From: an uncultured Legionella sp.
Lineage (GTDB): Bacteria > Pseudomonadota > Gammaproteobacteria > Legionellales > Legionellaceae
DNA length: 64,000 bases
Assembly: GCA_902168255.1 (NCBI GenBank)
Contig: CABHON010000023.1
Span: 1-64,000, forward strand
Direction of reading: 5' to 3'
Shown: one piece after another, positions 44,625 to 54,224 of the stretch
How the letters are laid out: each line of letters opens with the position of its first letter
Numbering within the stretch: the first letter of the stretch is position 1
The notes under the pieces: model-generated
What the model was told of the DNA's origin: nothing
Database searches by the model: none
Seen by the model: only the letters and a program-made list of their open reading frames with translations
Program-made: the position numbers and the translations under genes

Positions 44625-46232
44625 ATGTCACATTTAATCAGTAAAATTAATCCCCAAAGCGAACAATTTCGCATTAATCAAGCTTTTGTCCAAGCATTGG
44701 TGGATGATTTAAAAAGAACTGTGGCAACTATTGCATTAGGTGGTAATGAAACTGCCCGTGAGCGTCATAAAAGCCATGGAAAACTGCTTCCACGTGAAAG
44801 ATTGGCCGAGTTAATTGATCCTGGCTGTCCTTTTTTAGAATTGTCCCAGCATGCAGGTTTTAATCTTTATGAAGATGAACTACCTGCAGGCGGGCTTATT
44901 ACTGGTATTGGACGCATTTCTGGCCAAGAATGCATGATTATTGTTAATGATGCGACGGTGAAAGGTGGAACTTATTACCCTATTACCATAAGAAAACATT
45001 TACGTGCCCAAGAAATTGCACTTGAAAATCATCTTCCTTGTGTTTATTTAGTGGATTCTGGCGGTGCATTTTTGCCGAAACAAGACGAAGTTTTTCCGGA
45101 TTATAATCATTTTGGCAGAATTTTTTACAATCAAGCACGATTATCAGCATTGAATATTCCTCAGATAGCTGTTGTGATGGGATCTTGTACTGCCGGAGGA
45201 GCTTATGTCCCTGCTATGGCCGATGAATCCATCATGGTTAAAAACCAGGCGACTATTTTTTTAGGCGGCCCTCCTCTCGTTAAAGCAGCGACAGGAGAAG
45301 TAATATCAGCTGAAGCATTAGGTGGCGCAGATGTTCATTGTAAGCAATCGGGAGTTGCCGATCATTACGCAGAAAATGACACTCATGCGTTAGCTATTGC
45401 CCGTCGTGTTATCAGTAACCTTAATCGTCGTCGGTATACTTTTCCTGGATATATTCCTCCTCAAGAACCCCTTTACAAAGCGGAAGAATTATATGGACTT
45501 ATTTCTGCTGATCCGCGAAAACCTTTTGATATAAAAGAAATTTTAGCACGTATCTTGGATGCCTCTGCATTTGATGAATTTAAGCCATTGTATGGCACCA
45601 CCCTTGTCTGTGGCTTTGCTCATATTCACGGATTCCCCGTTGGTATTATTGCCAATAATGGCATATTATTTTCTGAGTCAGCTTTAAAGGGTACTCATTT
45701 TATTGAATTATGCTGCCAGCGAGGCATTCCCTTAGTATTTTTACAAAACATTACAGGATTTATGGTGGGAAGCAAATATGAAGCTTCCGGCATTGCTAAG
45801 AATGGCGCTAAAATGGTCACTGCAGTTTCGTGCGCCAATGTGCCTAAGTTTACCGTCATTGTAGGCGGCAGTTTTGGTGCAGGAAATTATGCCATGTGTG
45901 GTAGAGCTTATGATCCACGTTTTTTATGGATGTGGCCTAATGCCCGTATTTCCGTTATGGGTGGCGAACAAGCAGCTAATGTAATGGGACAAATAACGCG
46001 TGAAAAAATAGAAAAATCAGGCAAAACATGGTCCTCTGAAGAAGAAGAGGCGTTTAAAGCCCCTATTCGAGAACAATATGAAACACAAGGCCATCCTTAT
46101 TACGCCAGTGCTCGTTTATGGACAGATGGTATTATTGATCCCATTGATACGCGACGTGTTTTAGGCCTTGCGCTTTCCGTCTCCCTTAATGCACCACCTG
46201 AAAGTACACAGTTTGGTGTGTTTAGGATGTAG
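44625..46232 (+). CDS. mccB: Acyl-CoA carboxylase carboxyltransferase (beta) subunit, methylcrotonyl-CoA carboxylase type
   Basis: The 535-residue carboxyltransferase has two crotonase-like halves. Motifs include [75 protein letters not shown] and [22 protein letters not shown] (in adjacent parts). GGADVHC with the following SGVADHYA is typical of methylcrotonyl-CoA carboxylase beta (leucine catabolism); propionyl or geranyl specificity is less likely. The usual partners (biotin-carrying alpha subunit, isovaleryl-CoA dehydrogenase, enoyl-CoA hydratase) are not adjacent. ATG 44625 has AGG about 9 bases upstream; ATG 44610 is the alternative. Confidence 0.87.
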   Translation: MSHLISKINPQSEQFRINQAFVQALVDDLKRTVATIALGGNETARERHKSHGKLLPRERLAELIDPGCPFLELSQHAGFNLYEDELPAGGLITGIGRISGQECMIIVNDATVKGGTYYPITIRKHLRAQEIALENHLPCVYLVDSGGAFLPKQDEVFPDYNHFGRIFYNQARLSALNIPQIAVVMGSCTAGGAYVPAMADESIMVKNQATIFLGGPPLVKAATGEVISAEALGGADVHCKQSGVADHYAENDTHALAIARRVISNLNRRRYTFPGYIPPQEPLYKAEELYGLISADPRKPFDIKEILARILDASAFDEFKPLYGTTLVCGFAHIHGFPVGIIANNGILFSESALKGTHFIELCCQRGIPLVFLQNITGFMVGSKYEASGIAKNGAKMVTAVSCANVPKFTVIVGGSFGAGNYAMCGRAYDPRFLWMWPNARISVMGGEQAANVMGQITREKIEKSGKTWSSEEEEAFKAPIREQYETQGHPYYASARLWTDGIIDPIDTRRVLGLALSVSLNAPPESTQFGVFRM

Positions 46233-46427
46233 GGGTAGAGAATTCGCTGGCAGATTTAAGAGAATCTTCATAAGAATAAAATTATGTACGAAGCCTGTCA
46301 TACAAAGATTGCTTCGATCTATTTTGTCTTTGTAAAGAATGAACTTTTGTATCTCTCCCTTTTTAATTTTATAATAAGGTAGAAATGCTATAATTTTTAA
46401 TATAGTAAAAATTCTAATTATAAAAGA

Positions 46428-48428
46428 ATGCCAAAACTTAATAAAACTAATTTAGATAAATTGCAAAAACCTTTAAGCTATCAGGATGTTGATACCTCAG
46501 CGCTTGATAACTTAAAAAGTACTCTTAAAGATCACAATGATTTTATTGTTCAATTAATTGATTGCTTGAAAAATAATCAATTATACAAGCTTTCACAGCA
46601 AGCTTCTAAGACTCTAAATCAAATTCAAAGCAATAGTGATGAGGTTGAGCACTTTGTCGGATTTTATCAGTTGATCATTGATATTTATAACTCAAAAAAT
46701 GATTCAGAAACTGATGACGACTACAAGCAAGAAGCCCTAGACTATTTTCAAAAATTAGTTAATGAACAATTGCAAATAAGCTCCGCTTATGAAGAGAAAT
46801 ATAATTGTCTCAAGATACCATACAAATTATTGAAAAGCTTTTTCGATACTGATTACGATCACAAAGCATTTACTGAAATATGTGATCTTGCTTACAACCT
46901 TACTATCACATGGATGGAATTGGCTGAAGAAGAAGATTCACCTATCAATAAAAAAACACTAGACACTACCATTGATAATATTTTTAAGGAAAATAATCAA
47001 ACCTTAGATCAAATATATAACTTATTAAAGAGTAATTTTGATAACTGTATATTGCATGCACTTAATATCTTAAAAAATAATTTTGGAAAAAGCTCACCTT
47101 TTGCTGAAGAAAATAACGATTTTATTAATCAATTAATTGATTGCTTGGTAAATAATAAATTAGATACTATTGAAAAATACCAGTTTTTACAGAAAGCTTC
47201 TGATTACTTGAATGACATTGCTCAGGAGAAGACTCTGTTTTCGCACTTTGTTAAATTTTATACGATAGTTATAAATATAAATAACTTACCAACTGGTAAT
47301 AATTTAACAGATACTCAAAAAGAAAAACTTTTACGTCATGTTCTTGATGAATTAGAATACATACAGACAGAAGATGATATTTTGTACGTAGCTCAATGTT
47401 ATACATTGATCATTGATTTTTATAAATTGCCAACTGATAATATTAGTCTCTCTCAGAAAAAAGCATATAACTGCTTTCAAGAATTAGTTGATGAGCATTT
47501 TGATACAATGTTTGATTTATTAAGCGACACTGAATTAAACAAAAATGCCCAACCCTTTTCCGAAAAATACAATCATCTTGAAAAACCATACAAATTATTG
47601 AAAAGCGCTAAATCAGATGAAGATTACGAATCATTTATTAAAATATGCGACCTTGCTAACGAATGGAAGAAATGGGGAGAGGAAAGAGAGGAAGAAGAAA
47701 ACGAAGAAACTATTTCTTCTTTTGAACTATTCATTATTAATAAACTTCTTTTAGACTCCCCCCTTGATGAGAGACACGATCATTTTGATACCGTGTTTGT
47801 TTTACTAAACAACAATGCATCCCAACCCTTCCAGGATGTATTTCAGTCATATAAAGAACAGAAAGACTCATACTATTCTTCCGAAATAAATGCTGAAGTA
47901 ACATCCATCATTGAGCATATTATACAGTCTCCTTCTATTGAAGATAACAAAATTTCATCAGTTCTTAAATCTATTAGAGCTGATGCAACAAACAATTTAA
48001 AAACCACATTTGAACAGCTTCGTATCAATGCCACTTTGTCACGAGAAGAACAGTACAGATATATAAAGGAAACAGCTGATGTAGTAAAAAGAATGGACAC
48101 TATGGCCTTAAATTTGTTCTCTTTACAATCTAATTATAAGTATTCTTTTAATTTCAATCGACGTAGAGCCATTAAAGATATTAACCAAGCCGTTATCTCC
48201 CTCTATGCGTGTATTATCAAAAATAATGTAGAAGATAATAAACAGCAATTTGAAGCCTTTAAAGCAAAGATCAACGCCATAAAAATGAATGTTGCCAAAA
48301 GTCATGAATCGAACATCTCTCAAGCTATATTAGGTATGTTTGGAATGAGAACGCAAAGTAGATTAGCAATGAAACTAGATGAAGAACTAGAACTTGCAAA
48401 GTTTAATAAGAGAGAGTATAAATCCTAA
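46428..48428 (+). CDS. Large hypothetical protein with an internal domain duplication, candidate effector
   Basis: The 666-residue protein has no signal peptide, no membrane segment and no family I recognise. Residues about 28-190 and 225-420 are diverged copies of one module: DFIVQLIDCLKNNQL versus DFINQLIDCLVNNKL, FVGFYQLIIDIYN versus AQCYTLIIDFYKL, EKYNCLKIPYKLLKS versus EKYNHLEKPYKLLKS, and FTEICDLA versus FIKICDLA. The rest is charged and helical. The composition is rich in Asn, Asp, Lys and Leu. There is a 195-base A/T-rich gap upstream with no strong promoter or ribosome site. The tandem helical modules suggest a protein-binding solenoid; a role in the host is inference. Confidence 0.62.
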   Translation: MPKLNKTNLDKLQKPLSYQDVDTSALDNLKSTLKDHNDFIVQLIDCLKNNQLYKLSQQASKTLNQIQSNSDEVEHFVGFYQLIIDIYNSKNDSETDDDYKQEALDYFQKLVNEQLQISSAYEEKYNCLKIPYKLLKSFFDTDYDHKAFTEICDLAYNLTITWMELAEEEDSPINKKTLDTTIDNIFKENNQTLDQIYNLLKSNFDNCILHALNILKNNFGKSSPFAEENNDFINQLIDCLVNNKLDTIEKYQFLQKASDYLNDIAQEKTLFSHFVKFYTIVININNLPTGNNLTDTQKEKLLRHVLDELEYIQTEDDILYVAQCYTLIIDFYKLPTDNISLSQKKAYNCFQELVDEHFDTMFDLLSDTELNKNAQPFSEKYNHLEKPYKLLKSAKSDEDYESFIKICDLANEWKKWGEEREEEENEETISSFELFIINKLLLDSPLDERHDHFDTVFVLLNNNASQPFQDVFQSYKEQKDSYYSSEINAEVTSIIEHIIQSPSIEDNKISSVLKSIRADATNNLKTTFEQLRINATLSREEQYRYIKETADVVKRMDTMALNLFSLQSNYKYSFNFNRRRAIKDINQAVISLYACIIKNNVEDNKQQFEAFKAKINAIKMNVAKSHESNISQAILGMFGMRTQSRLAMKLDEELELAKFNKREYKS

Positions 48429-48499
48429 TGATATTTTGATTTCCTTCACTATTTAAACTATATAAAGGCAATAGTTTATTATTCTAAGAGGAGATCTTC

Positions 48500-48970
48500 A
48501 TGCACCCTTTTAATTCATCGAAAATAATGTGGTTGGTTATAGCTAATGCTGTTAAAGCAGAAATTTATGCCGTTGACAATCAACAATCGACATTACTTAC
48601 GGTATTAGAAAACCCTGAAGGGCAATTACAATCGCATGAACTCAAAAGTGATAAGCCTGGTTCTTATGCCACAGGACACATGGCACACGGACAATTTTCT
48701 TATCCACATGACCCTCAAAAAGAAGAACATCTTCAATTTGCAAAAAAAATTGCTGATTTTCTTGATCATCAAAAAAAGAATGAAAAGTATGATAAATTAA
48801 TTCTTTGTGCTGAAGCTGGTTTTCAAGGATTAATCAATGAGGAGCTCTCAGAGCATGTGCAATTTTCTCTTCTAAGAAGAATTGATAAAAACTATATTCC
48901 TTTACCAGATTCAGAAAAAGAACATATTATTAGTACCATTGTTCGAGAAACCCCTCATAACATCGGTTAA
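48500..48970 (+). CDS. Host attachment protein family (PF10116-like)
   Basis: The 156-residue protein matches the family called protein required for attachment to host cells: an N-terminal strand WLVIANAVKAEIYAVD, the loop GSYATGHMAHGQFSYPHDPQ, KEEHLQFAKKIADFLD, and the second half YDKLILCAEAGFQGLINEEL. The fold is related to an archaeal eRF1/Pelota-like domain. The family name comes from a genetic phenotype in Agrobacterium; the molecular role is unclear and it has no signal peptide. The ATG has an excellent AGGAG (aagaggagatcttcATG). Confidence 0.85.
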   Translation: MHPFNSSKIMWLVIANAVKAEIYAVDNQQSTLLTVLENPEGQLQSHELKSDKPGSYATGHMAHGQFSYPHDPQKEEHLQFAKKIADFLDHQKKNEKYDKLILCAEAGFQGLINEELSEHVQFSLLRRIDKNYIPLPDSEKEHIISTIVRETPHNIG

Positions 48971-49059
48971 CCTGAGTGTCATTAGAAAAAATAATCTGTT
49001 AATTTTGAATGCAATTATAATTGAATGATTTCTAGCGAACCACTGCCTCATTTCCGTGT

Positions 49060-49945
49060 AGCATTATTGCGGAGATAAATAAGCAAGCCAAAACCTAAAG
49101 AGTACGATTGAGTTTGGCATTTGGCATGAACAGATCTTTTGAGAAGATTAACAACATAATAAATAGCTAACGAACATTAAAATGGCGATACAATAAAATC
49201 TTGTTTGTGGGATCCCCCCTTTTTAAAGGGGGGTGCAGGGGGGATTTTATCAAAATTACTTTTATGATAGTCTTGTTTTCCAACGATTTAAGGAAAACCT
49301 CATGTTAATATACAATTCTACCCTTCTTGCTAATGCACGAAGATTACGTAAAAATATGACAGAAAGTGAACAACGCCTTTGGTATCATTTGAGACGAAAA
49401 CAGCTTTTAAATATTCAGTTTTTTCGCCAAAGGCCAATTGGCAGCTATATTGTAGATTTTTATGCTCCTCGCATCAAACTTGTTATTGAAAGTGATGGCA
49501 GTCAACATTTTGAGCCGAAACAACTTGCCTATGATGGAAAGCGTTCTGATTTTTTAGAGCAGCTGGGAATAAAAGTATTACGCTTTAATAATGTAGAGGT
49601 TTTACAATCGACACAGTCTGTACTCGAATGTATTCTACAAACTGCAATGAAATTAATGAATAATAGATAATACTAAAAGAGCTATCCTAAAAATCCCCCC
49701 TGCACCCTCCTTTAAAAAAGGGGGGGATCCCACGAACAAGACTTTATTGTATCGCCATTTTAATATCCGTTAGCTATTTATTATGTTGTTAGTCTTCTCA
49801 AAAGTTCTGTGCATAGATTAGTCCTTGGGAGAAGCACCCTTCGTTGCTGCTTCGCGAGAATGCCAAAACTAATCATATTCTTTAGTTTTGGCTGGCTTAT
49901 TTATTCATTTCACAATGTTTCCTCGCAAGGACGGACTACGTGACA
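49060..49945. mobile_element. Inverted-repeat element carrying a DUF559 nuclease gene
   Basis: A strong inverted repeat of about 117 bp flanks the gene: 49131-49247 (agatcttttgagaag, taataaatagctaacg, aatggcgatacaataaa, gggatcccccc, gtgcaggggggatttt) and its inverse at 49690-49810. Weaker similarity continues outward to about 49060 and 49945 (gataaataagcaagccaaaa on the left; ggctggcttatttatt on the right, the latter with about 45 extra bases). The outermost bases (ccgtgtagcattattgcgga; cctcgcaaggacggactacg) resemble family A ends. Left of the element to the host-attachment gene nothing else is seen. Confidence 0.82.
49302..49670 (+). CDS. DUF559 domain protein (Vsr-like endonuclease fold)
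   Basis: This 122-residue small nuclease-like protein has the family pattern NARRLRKNMTESEQRLWYHL, IQFFRQRPIGSYIVDFYAP, IKLVIESDGSQH (candidate active-site Asp, Glu and Asp) and DFLEQLGIKVLRFNNVEVL. The domain is related to very-short-patch-repair endonucleases; activity is not proven. I chose ATG 49302 because relatives start about there; the frame opens at GTG 49233 within the left inverted repeat. It sits centrally between long inverted repeats. Confidence 0.85.
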   Translation: MLIYNSTLLANARRLRKNMTESEQRLWYHLRRKQLLNIQFFRQRPIGSYIVDFYAPRIKLVIESDGSQHFEPKQLAYDGKRSDFLEQLGIKVLRFNNVEVLQSTQSVLECILQTAMKLMNNR

Positions 49946-49977
49946 GCGCCATAGAAATGGCACAGAGCCAGCGAAGA

Positions 49978-50976
49978 TTAACTTATTCCCATACCTCGCT
50001 GAATTTCAGCAGCTAATAGGAAGACAGCCATTGCATATTGTGGGCTTGTGTTGTAACGGGTAATCACATAAAAATCTTTAAAGCCAATCCAATATTCTGG
50101 TACACCACTACTCGTATCAAGTTTAATAATACCCACCGGTTTTTCTGGAACTACAGGCGGATAATACATAGGAGTAACCCCATACGCTTTTAATTGTTGC
50201 ATAGTATACAAAGGCGTCTTTGCATCAAGATTTAGCTTTTTATAACTGTTACCATCCATTCTTGCTGGTGTTGCAATAGGTTCATCAGCCTGCCAACCAT
50301 TTTCTTTCAGATAATTAGCAATACTAAAAATTACATCATGAGGATTATTACGCAAATCGCTGAATCCTTCACCTGACACATCAATCGCATAGTGACGATA
50401 GCTGCTTGGCATAAATTGTGATTGTCCAATAGCACCTGCATAAGAACCTTGAACAGTAGTAGGATCTAAATTCAGTTGGCGACATAATAATAGAAACTCA
50501 GTCAATTCTTTTCTGAAAAAAGGTGCCCGCGGAGGATAATCAAAACCTAGCGTGGCTAATGCATCTAATACACGATATTTTCCCTGTTCAGCGCCATAAT
50601 AGGTTTCTACCCCAACAATAGCGACAATAATGGGTGCTGGAACTCCATATTTTTTTTCAGCTGCTTCTAATACCGCACGGTGCTTTGTATAAAAATCTAC
50701 TCCCCCTTTAATACGTTTTTCCTGTAAAAATATTTTTTTATAAACATCCCAAGGCTTTTTCTCATAAGGTTTCGTAATAGACGCAATAATAGCCGGTTGT
50801 ATTTGAATCGTATTAAATAAATTATCTAATGCTACCGGATTTAATTGATATTCCTTTGATATTGTTTGAATATAAGATTGTACATCCGGTCTTTGGGAAA
50901 AAGGTACTGTTTTTGCAAAACTAACACCCGAAAATGCTAATCCCAAAAACAAAGCGAACCCATATAATTTTTTCAT
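49978..50976 (-). CDS. mltB: Lytic murein transglycosylase B
   Basis: The 332-residue GH103 enzyme has a signal peptide (LYGFALFLGLAFSGVSFA, cut near residue 21) without a lipobox Cys, so it may be periplasmic rather than a lipoprotein. The catalytic Glu is E124 in AIVGVETYYGAEQG. IGQSQFMPSSYRHYA and NYLKENGWQ are further family motifs. It cleaves peptidoglycan glycan strands. It lies 62 bases downstream of rodA, forming an mrdA-rodA-mltB cell-elongation cluster. Confidence 0.95.
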   Translation of the reverse strand: MKKLYGFALFLGLAFSGVSFAKTVPFSQRPDVQSYIQTISKEYQLNPVALDNLFNTIQIQPAIIASITKPYEKKPWDVYKKIFLQEKRIKGGVDFYTKHRAVLEAAEKKYGVPAPIIVAIVGVETYYGAEQGKYRVLDALATLGFDYPPRAPFFRKELTEFLLLCRQLNLDPTTVQGSYAGAIGQSQFMPSSYRHYAIDVSGEGFSDLRNNPHDVIFSIANYLKENGWQADEPIATPARMDGNSYKKLNLDAKTPLYTMQQLKAYGVTPMYYPPVVPEKPVGIIKLDTSSGVPEYWIGFKDFYVITRYNTSPQYAMAVFLLAAEIQRGMGIS

Positions 50977-51038
50977 AAATTCTCCAAATTAATTTAAGAT
51001 AATCGTCACTACTTAGCTCATAGGATAAAGTTAAGCAG

Positions 51039-52205
51039 CTATGATAAATCCGTAAAAATAGTACGATGCGTATGAATAGACATCAAAATACCAAAGCCAA
51101 TCGATAACGTCACTAATGAGGTTCCACCATAACTAACCAAGGGTAAAGGAATTCCCACAACCGGCAAGATACCTGTCACCATGCCAATATTGACAAAAGC
51201 AGACAAAAAGAAACTCAATGATAATCCTGCCGCCAATAGACGTGAAAAATTATCCTGTGCATATCTTACAATATATAAACATCGAAAAATAATAAATAAC
51301 ATTAAAAAGATAACAGCAACACACCCAACAAACCCTAACTCTTCACCGCAAACCGCAAAAATAAAATCCGTAGTATGCTCTGGTAAAAAATTTAAACGGG
51401 ACTGGCTTCCATGGAAAAGCCCTTTTCCCAACAAACCACCTGAACCAACCGCAATCTTCGATTGAATAATATGATAACCTGTGCCTAAGGGATCTCTTTC
51501 AGGATTAAGAAAGGTTAGAATTCGCTGACGTTGGTATTCATGAAGATGATTATAGAATACAGGCAAAGCAATGCCTATTAAAACTATGGCACCACCCAAT
51601 AAACGCCAAGATAGACCCGCAAAGAAAAGTACCACGCATCCCGCAAACATGACTAACAACCCCGTCCCCAAATCAGGTTGTTTTGCGATTAAAAGCCCTG
51701 GAATTAAAATGAATAATACTGACACAAAAATTGATTTTAATGAAGGAGGCAAGGCCTGACGACTTAAATACCAGGCTACCATCATAGGCACTGCAAATTT
51801 CATAATTTCAGAGGGTTGAAAACGAAATAAGCCTAAGTTCAACCAACGTTTTGCCCCATTGCCCATGCTCCCCATAACAAGAACGACCATTATTAAACAT
51901 AAGCCGACCAGATAAATTCCGGGCGACCACGTTTTATATTTATGCGGAGGAATTTGAGCGAAAACAAATAAACAACAGAATGCTAAGGTGGCACTTAATC
52001 CTTGTCGAATCACTTGCGCAGAATTTTTCCCCGAAGCGCTATATAATATAAGAAATCCCGTCCCCATTAGCAGTAGAATGCCTATGAGCAAAGGCCCATC
52101 CAAGTGCAATCGTTGCCAATTGCTTTTATAGCTTGGGCAATTTCGGCGTCGACTCACCTCGCGATGAAAGACTGAATTTAATATATGGGAAAAATATGGG
52201 TTCAC
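51039..52205 (-). CDS. rodA: Rod shape-determining peptidoglycan glycosyltransferase RodA
   Basis: The 388-residue SEDS-family inner-membrane polymerase has about ten membrane segments. It polymerises lipid II into glycan strands together with PBP2. Conserved features are GNGAKRWLNLGLFRFQPSEIMKFA (in adjacent parts), AKQPDLGTGLLVM, NFLPEHTTDFIFAVCGEELGF and GIPLPLVSYGGTSLV. The start overlaps the mrdA stop by 4 bases (ATGA). The cytoplasmic N-terminus is about 30 residues longer than in E. coli. Confidence 0.96.
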   Translation of the reverse strand: MNPYFSHILNSVFHREVSRRRNCPSYKSNWQRLHLDGPLLIGILLLMGTGFLILYSASGKNSAQVIRQGLSATLAFCCLFVFAQIPPHKYKTWSPGIYLVGLCLIMVVLVMGSMGNGAKRWLNLGLFRFQPSEIMKFAVPMMVAWYLSRQALPPSLKSIFVSVLFILIPGLLIAKQPDLGTGLLVMFAGCVVLFFAGLSWRLLGGAIVLIGIALPVFYNHLHEYQRQRILTFLNPERDPLGTGYHIIQSKIAVGSGGLLGKGLFHGSQSRLNFLPEHTTDFIFAVCGEELGFVGCVAVIFLMLFIIFRCLYIVRYAQDNFSRLLAAGLSLSFFLSAFVNIGMVTGILPVVGIPLPLVSYGGTSLVTLSIGFGILMSIHTHRTIFTDLS

Positions 52206-54067
52206 GATGGAGAATTATACGGTACAGTAGACAGTTGAAGCAAATAGGTATCCATTACTTGTCGAGCCACTTTTGCTGCATCATGACTATGCTCAACCAC
52301 TACAGCTAATGCAATTTGAGGCTGATCCACTGGCGCAAAAGCAATAAATAAGGAATGATCCCGCAGATAATACGGCAAATGTTCGTTATGTGTATCTTCC
52401 GTCTGCTTAACAGTAAAGACTTGTGCCGTCCCTGTTTTTCCCGCAACAGAATAAGGTGCCGTTCGAAAAGCAACCCCCGTTCCTTGAGCCCCTTTAATCA
52501 CCATTTGCATGGCTTCAATGACCACATTCCATGCTTTATTATCACTTAACACAACAGGCGGTAAGGCAACAGGCATTATTTTCTGCCATTTTTTACCAGG
52601 CGTTTTAATTTCTCTTAATAAATGTGGTTGATAACGTTTTCCTTTTTGAGACATTGCTGCCACAGCATTCGCTAATTGTAAAGGTGTGGTTAACATATAA
52701 CCTTGTCCAATAGAAGAGCTTACTGTGTCTCCCGGATACCAAGCCACTCCTTTTACACGTCTTTTCCATGCAGGAGTTGGAATTAATCCTGGTAACTCCT
52801 CATTCATATCAATACCAGTTCGTGCTCCATATCCAAAACGATTCAAAAAATTACTGATACGTTCAATACCTAACAAGTATCCTACTGTATAAAAATATAC
52901 ATCACAAGAAACCATAATTGCTCTTGATACATTTACCCAACCATGCCCACCTTTTCGCCAATCGCGATAACGATGCGTACTATTAGGCAGTCTAAACCAT
53001 CCCGGATCAAACACTTTATAATCAGGCGTGACAACACGCTGATCCAGTGCTGCTAATCCTAAATAAGGTTTTACCGTAGAAGCTAAGGGATATTGACCAC
53101 GAATTGCACGGTTATACAGCGGTTGTTTAGGGTTTTTCATTAACTTACTAAAATTTTTCTGATTAATGCCTTGAACAAACAAATTAGGGTTATAGCTTGG
53201 CTTGCTTACCATAGCTAAAACCTCCCCATTATTCGGATTAATAGCAATAACAATACCGATATTTTTTCCAAGTGCATCTTCCGCTGCTTTTTGGAGGCGA
53301 AGATCAATACTTAAATGTAGATCTTCTCCTGGAATAGGAGGTGTTCGAGAAAGAGTTCTTACCACGCGTCCATTTGCATTGGTCTCTACCTGCTCATATC
53401 CAACTGTTCCATGCAAAATATCTTCGTAGTGTTTCTCGATGCCTATTTTTCCAATAAAATTGGTGGCGCTATAATTAATTTTATCGACTTTGGCCCATTC
53501 ATCCTGATTAATTCTTCCTACGTAGCCTAATACATGAGCCATGTCCTTCCCGTGAGGGTAATGACGAATCAAATGGGCTTGGACGGAAACACCAGTAAAA
53601 CGATATTGATTAACCGAAAAAGTAGCGACCTCCTCAGCTGTTAAACTTAATTTTAAGGGCACTGAATCAAATGAATGCCGTTGTTTTTTTAATTTATAAA
53701 AAGCTTGTATATCCTCAGGAGTAATGGATGGAATAAGCTTCGTTAAGGAACTGATGATTTTTGATAAGGAATCCACTTTGTCAGGGATAATTTCAAGACT
53801 ATAAATAGGAATATTTTCTGCTAAAATCACCCCATTTCTATCGTATATTACTCCTCGAGTTGGTTCAATGGGAATAGTATTTACCTGATTTTTATCGGAA
53901 AGAGTTGTATATTTTTCATATTCAAATTCTTGCAGATAAAATAAACGACCGACCAGCGTTAACATTAAAGCAAGCACAAAAATATGAATAAAAATCAAAC
54001 GATGGATAAATATCCTTCTTATTTTTTGCTCACTTTGACGACTTTTTACTGTATGTAGGGGCGGCAT
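52202..54067 (-). CDS. mrdA: Penicillin-binding protein 2 (elongasome transpeptidase)
   Basis: The 621-residue class B PBP has an N-terminal membrane anchor (about 22-46), a dimerisation domain with RGVIYDRNGVILAEN, and a transpeptidase domain with the active-site STVK (S330), SCD at the SxN position and KTGTAQ near 560. It crosslinks peptidoglycan for cell elongation with RodA, encoded next with a 4-base overlap. The length and serine position match E. coli PBP2. The start ATG 54067 encodes MPPLHTVKSR; no strong ribosome site is seen. Confidence 0.96.
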   Translation of the reverse strand: MPPLHTVKSRQSEQKIRRIFIHRLIFIHIFVLALMLTLVGRLFYLQEFEYEKYTTLSDKNQVNTIPIEPTRGVIYDRNGVILAENIPIYSLEIIPDKVDSLSKIISSLTKLIPSITPEDIQAFYKLKKQRHSFDSVPLKLSLTAEEVATFSVNQYRFTGVSVQAHLIRHYPHGKDMAHVLGYVGRINQDEWAKVDKINYSATNFIGKIGIEKHYEDILHGTVGYEQVETNANGRVVRTLSRTPPIPGEDLHLSIDLRLQKAAEDALGKNIGIVIAINPNNGEVLAMVSKPSYNPNLFVQGINQKNFSKLMKNPKQPLYNRAIRGQYPLASTVKPYLGLAALDQRVVTPDYKVFDPGWFRLPNSTHRYRDWRKGGHGWVNVSRAIMVSCDVYFYTVGYLLGIERISNFLNRFGYGARTGIDMNEELPGLIPTPAWKRRVKGVAWYPGDTVSSSIGQGYMLTTPLQLANAVAAMSQKGKRYQPHLLREIKTPGKKWQKIMPVALPPVVLSDNKAWNVVIEAMQMVIKGAQGTGVAFRTAPYSVAGKTGTAQVFTVKQTEDTHNEHLPYYLRDHSLFIAFAPVDQPQIALAVVVEHSHDAAKVARQVMDTYLLQLSTVPYNSPS

Positions 54068-54157
54068 AATTTTTTAATTAATTTTTAGGGCGAGATTATA
54101 CTGGCTTTTTTGAAAAAAGTCAGGCAGAATGCTATTTTGTTTGTGTTCTTTGCAATT

Positions 54158-54202
54158 AAGTTTTTAGTAAAGCTAAAAATTCAAGCGCGAAGAGTATATC
54201 AG
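54158..54202. repeat. Internally deleted family B fragment upstream of mip
   Basis: aattaagtttttagt on the left and aattcaagcgcgaagagtat on the right match the two ends of family B repeats, with the core missing. It lies about 25 bases upstream of the mip ATG and overlaps the region where its promoter or leader would be. Confidence 0.6.
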
Positions 54203-54224
54203 TAAAACCACCAGGAGATACAGA

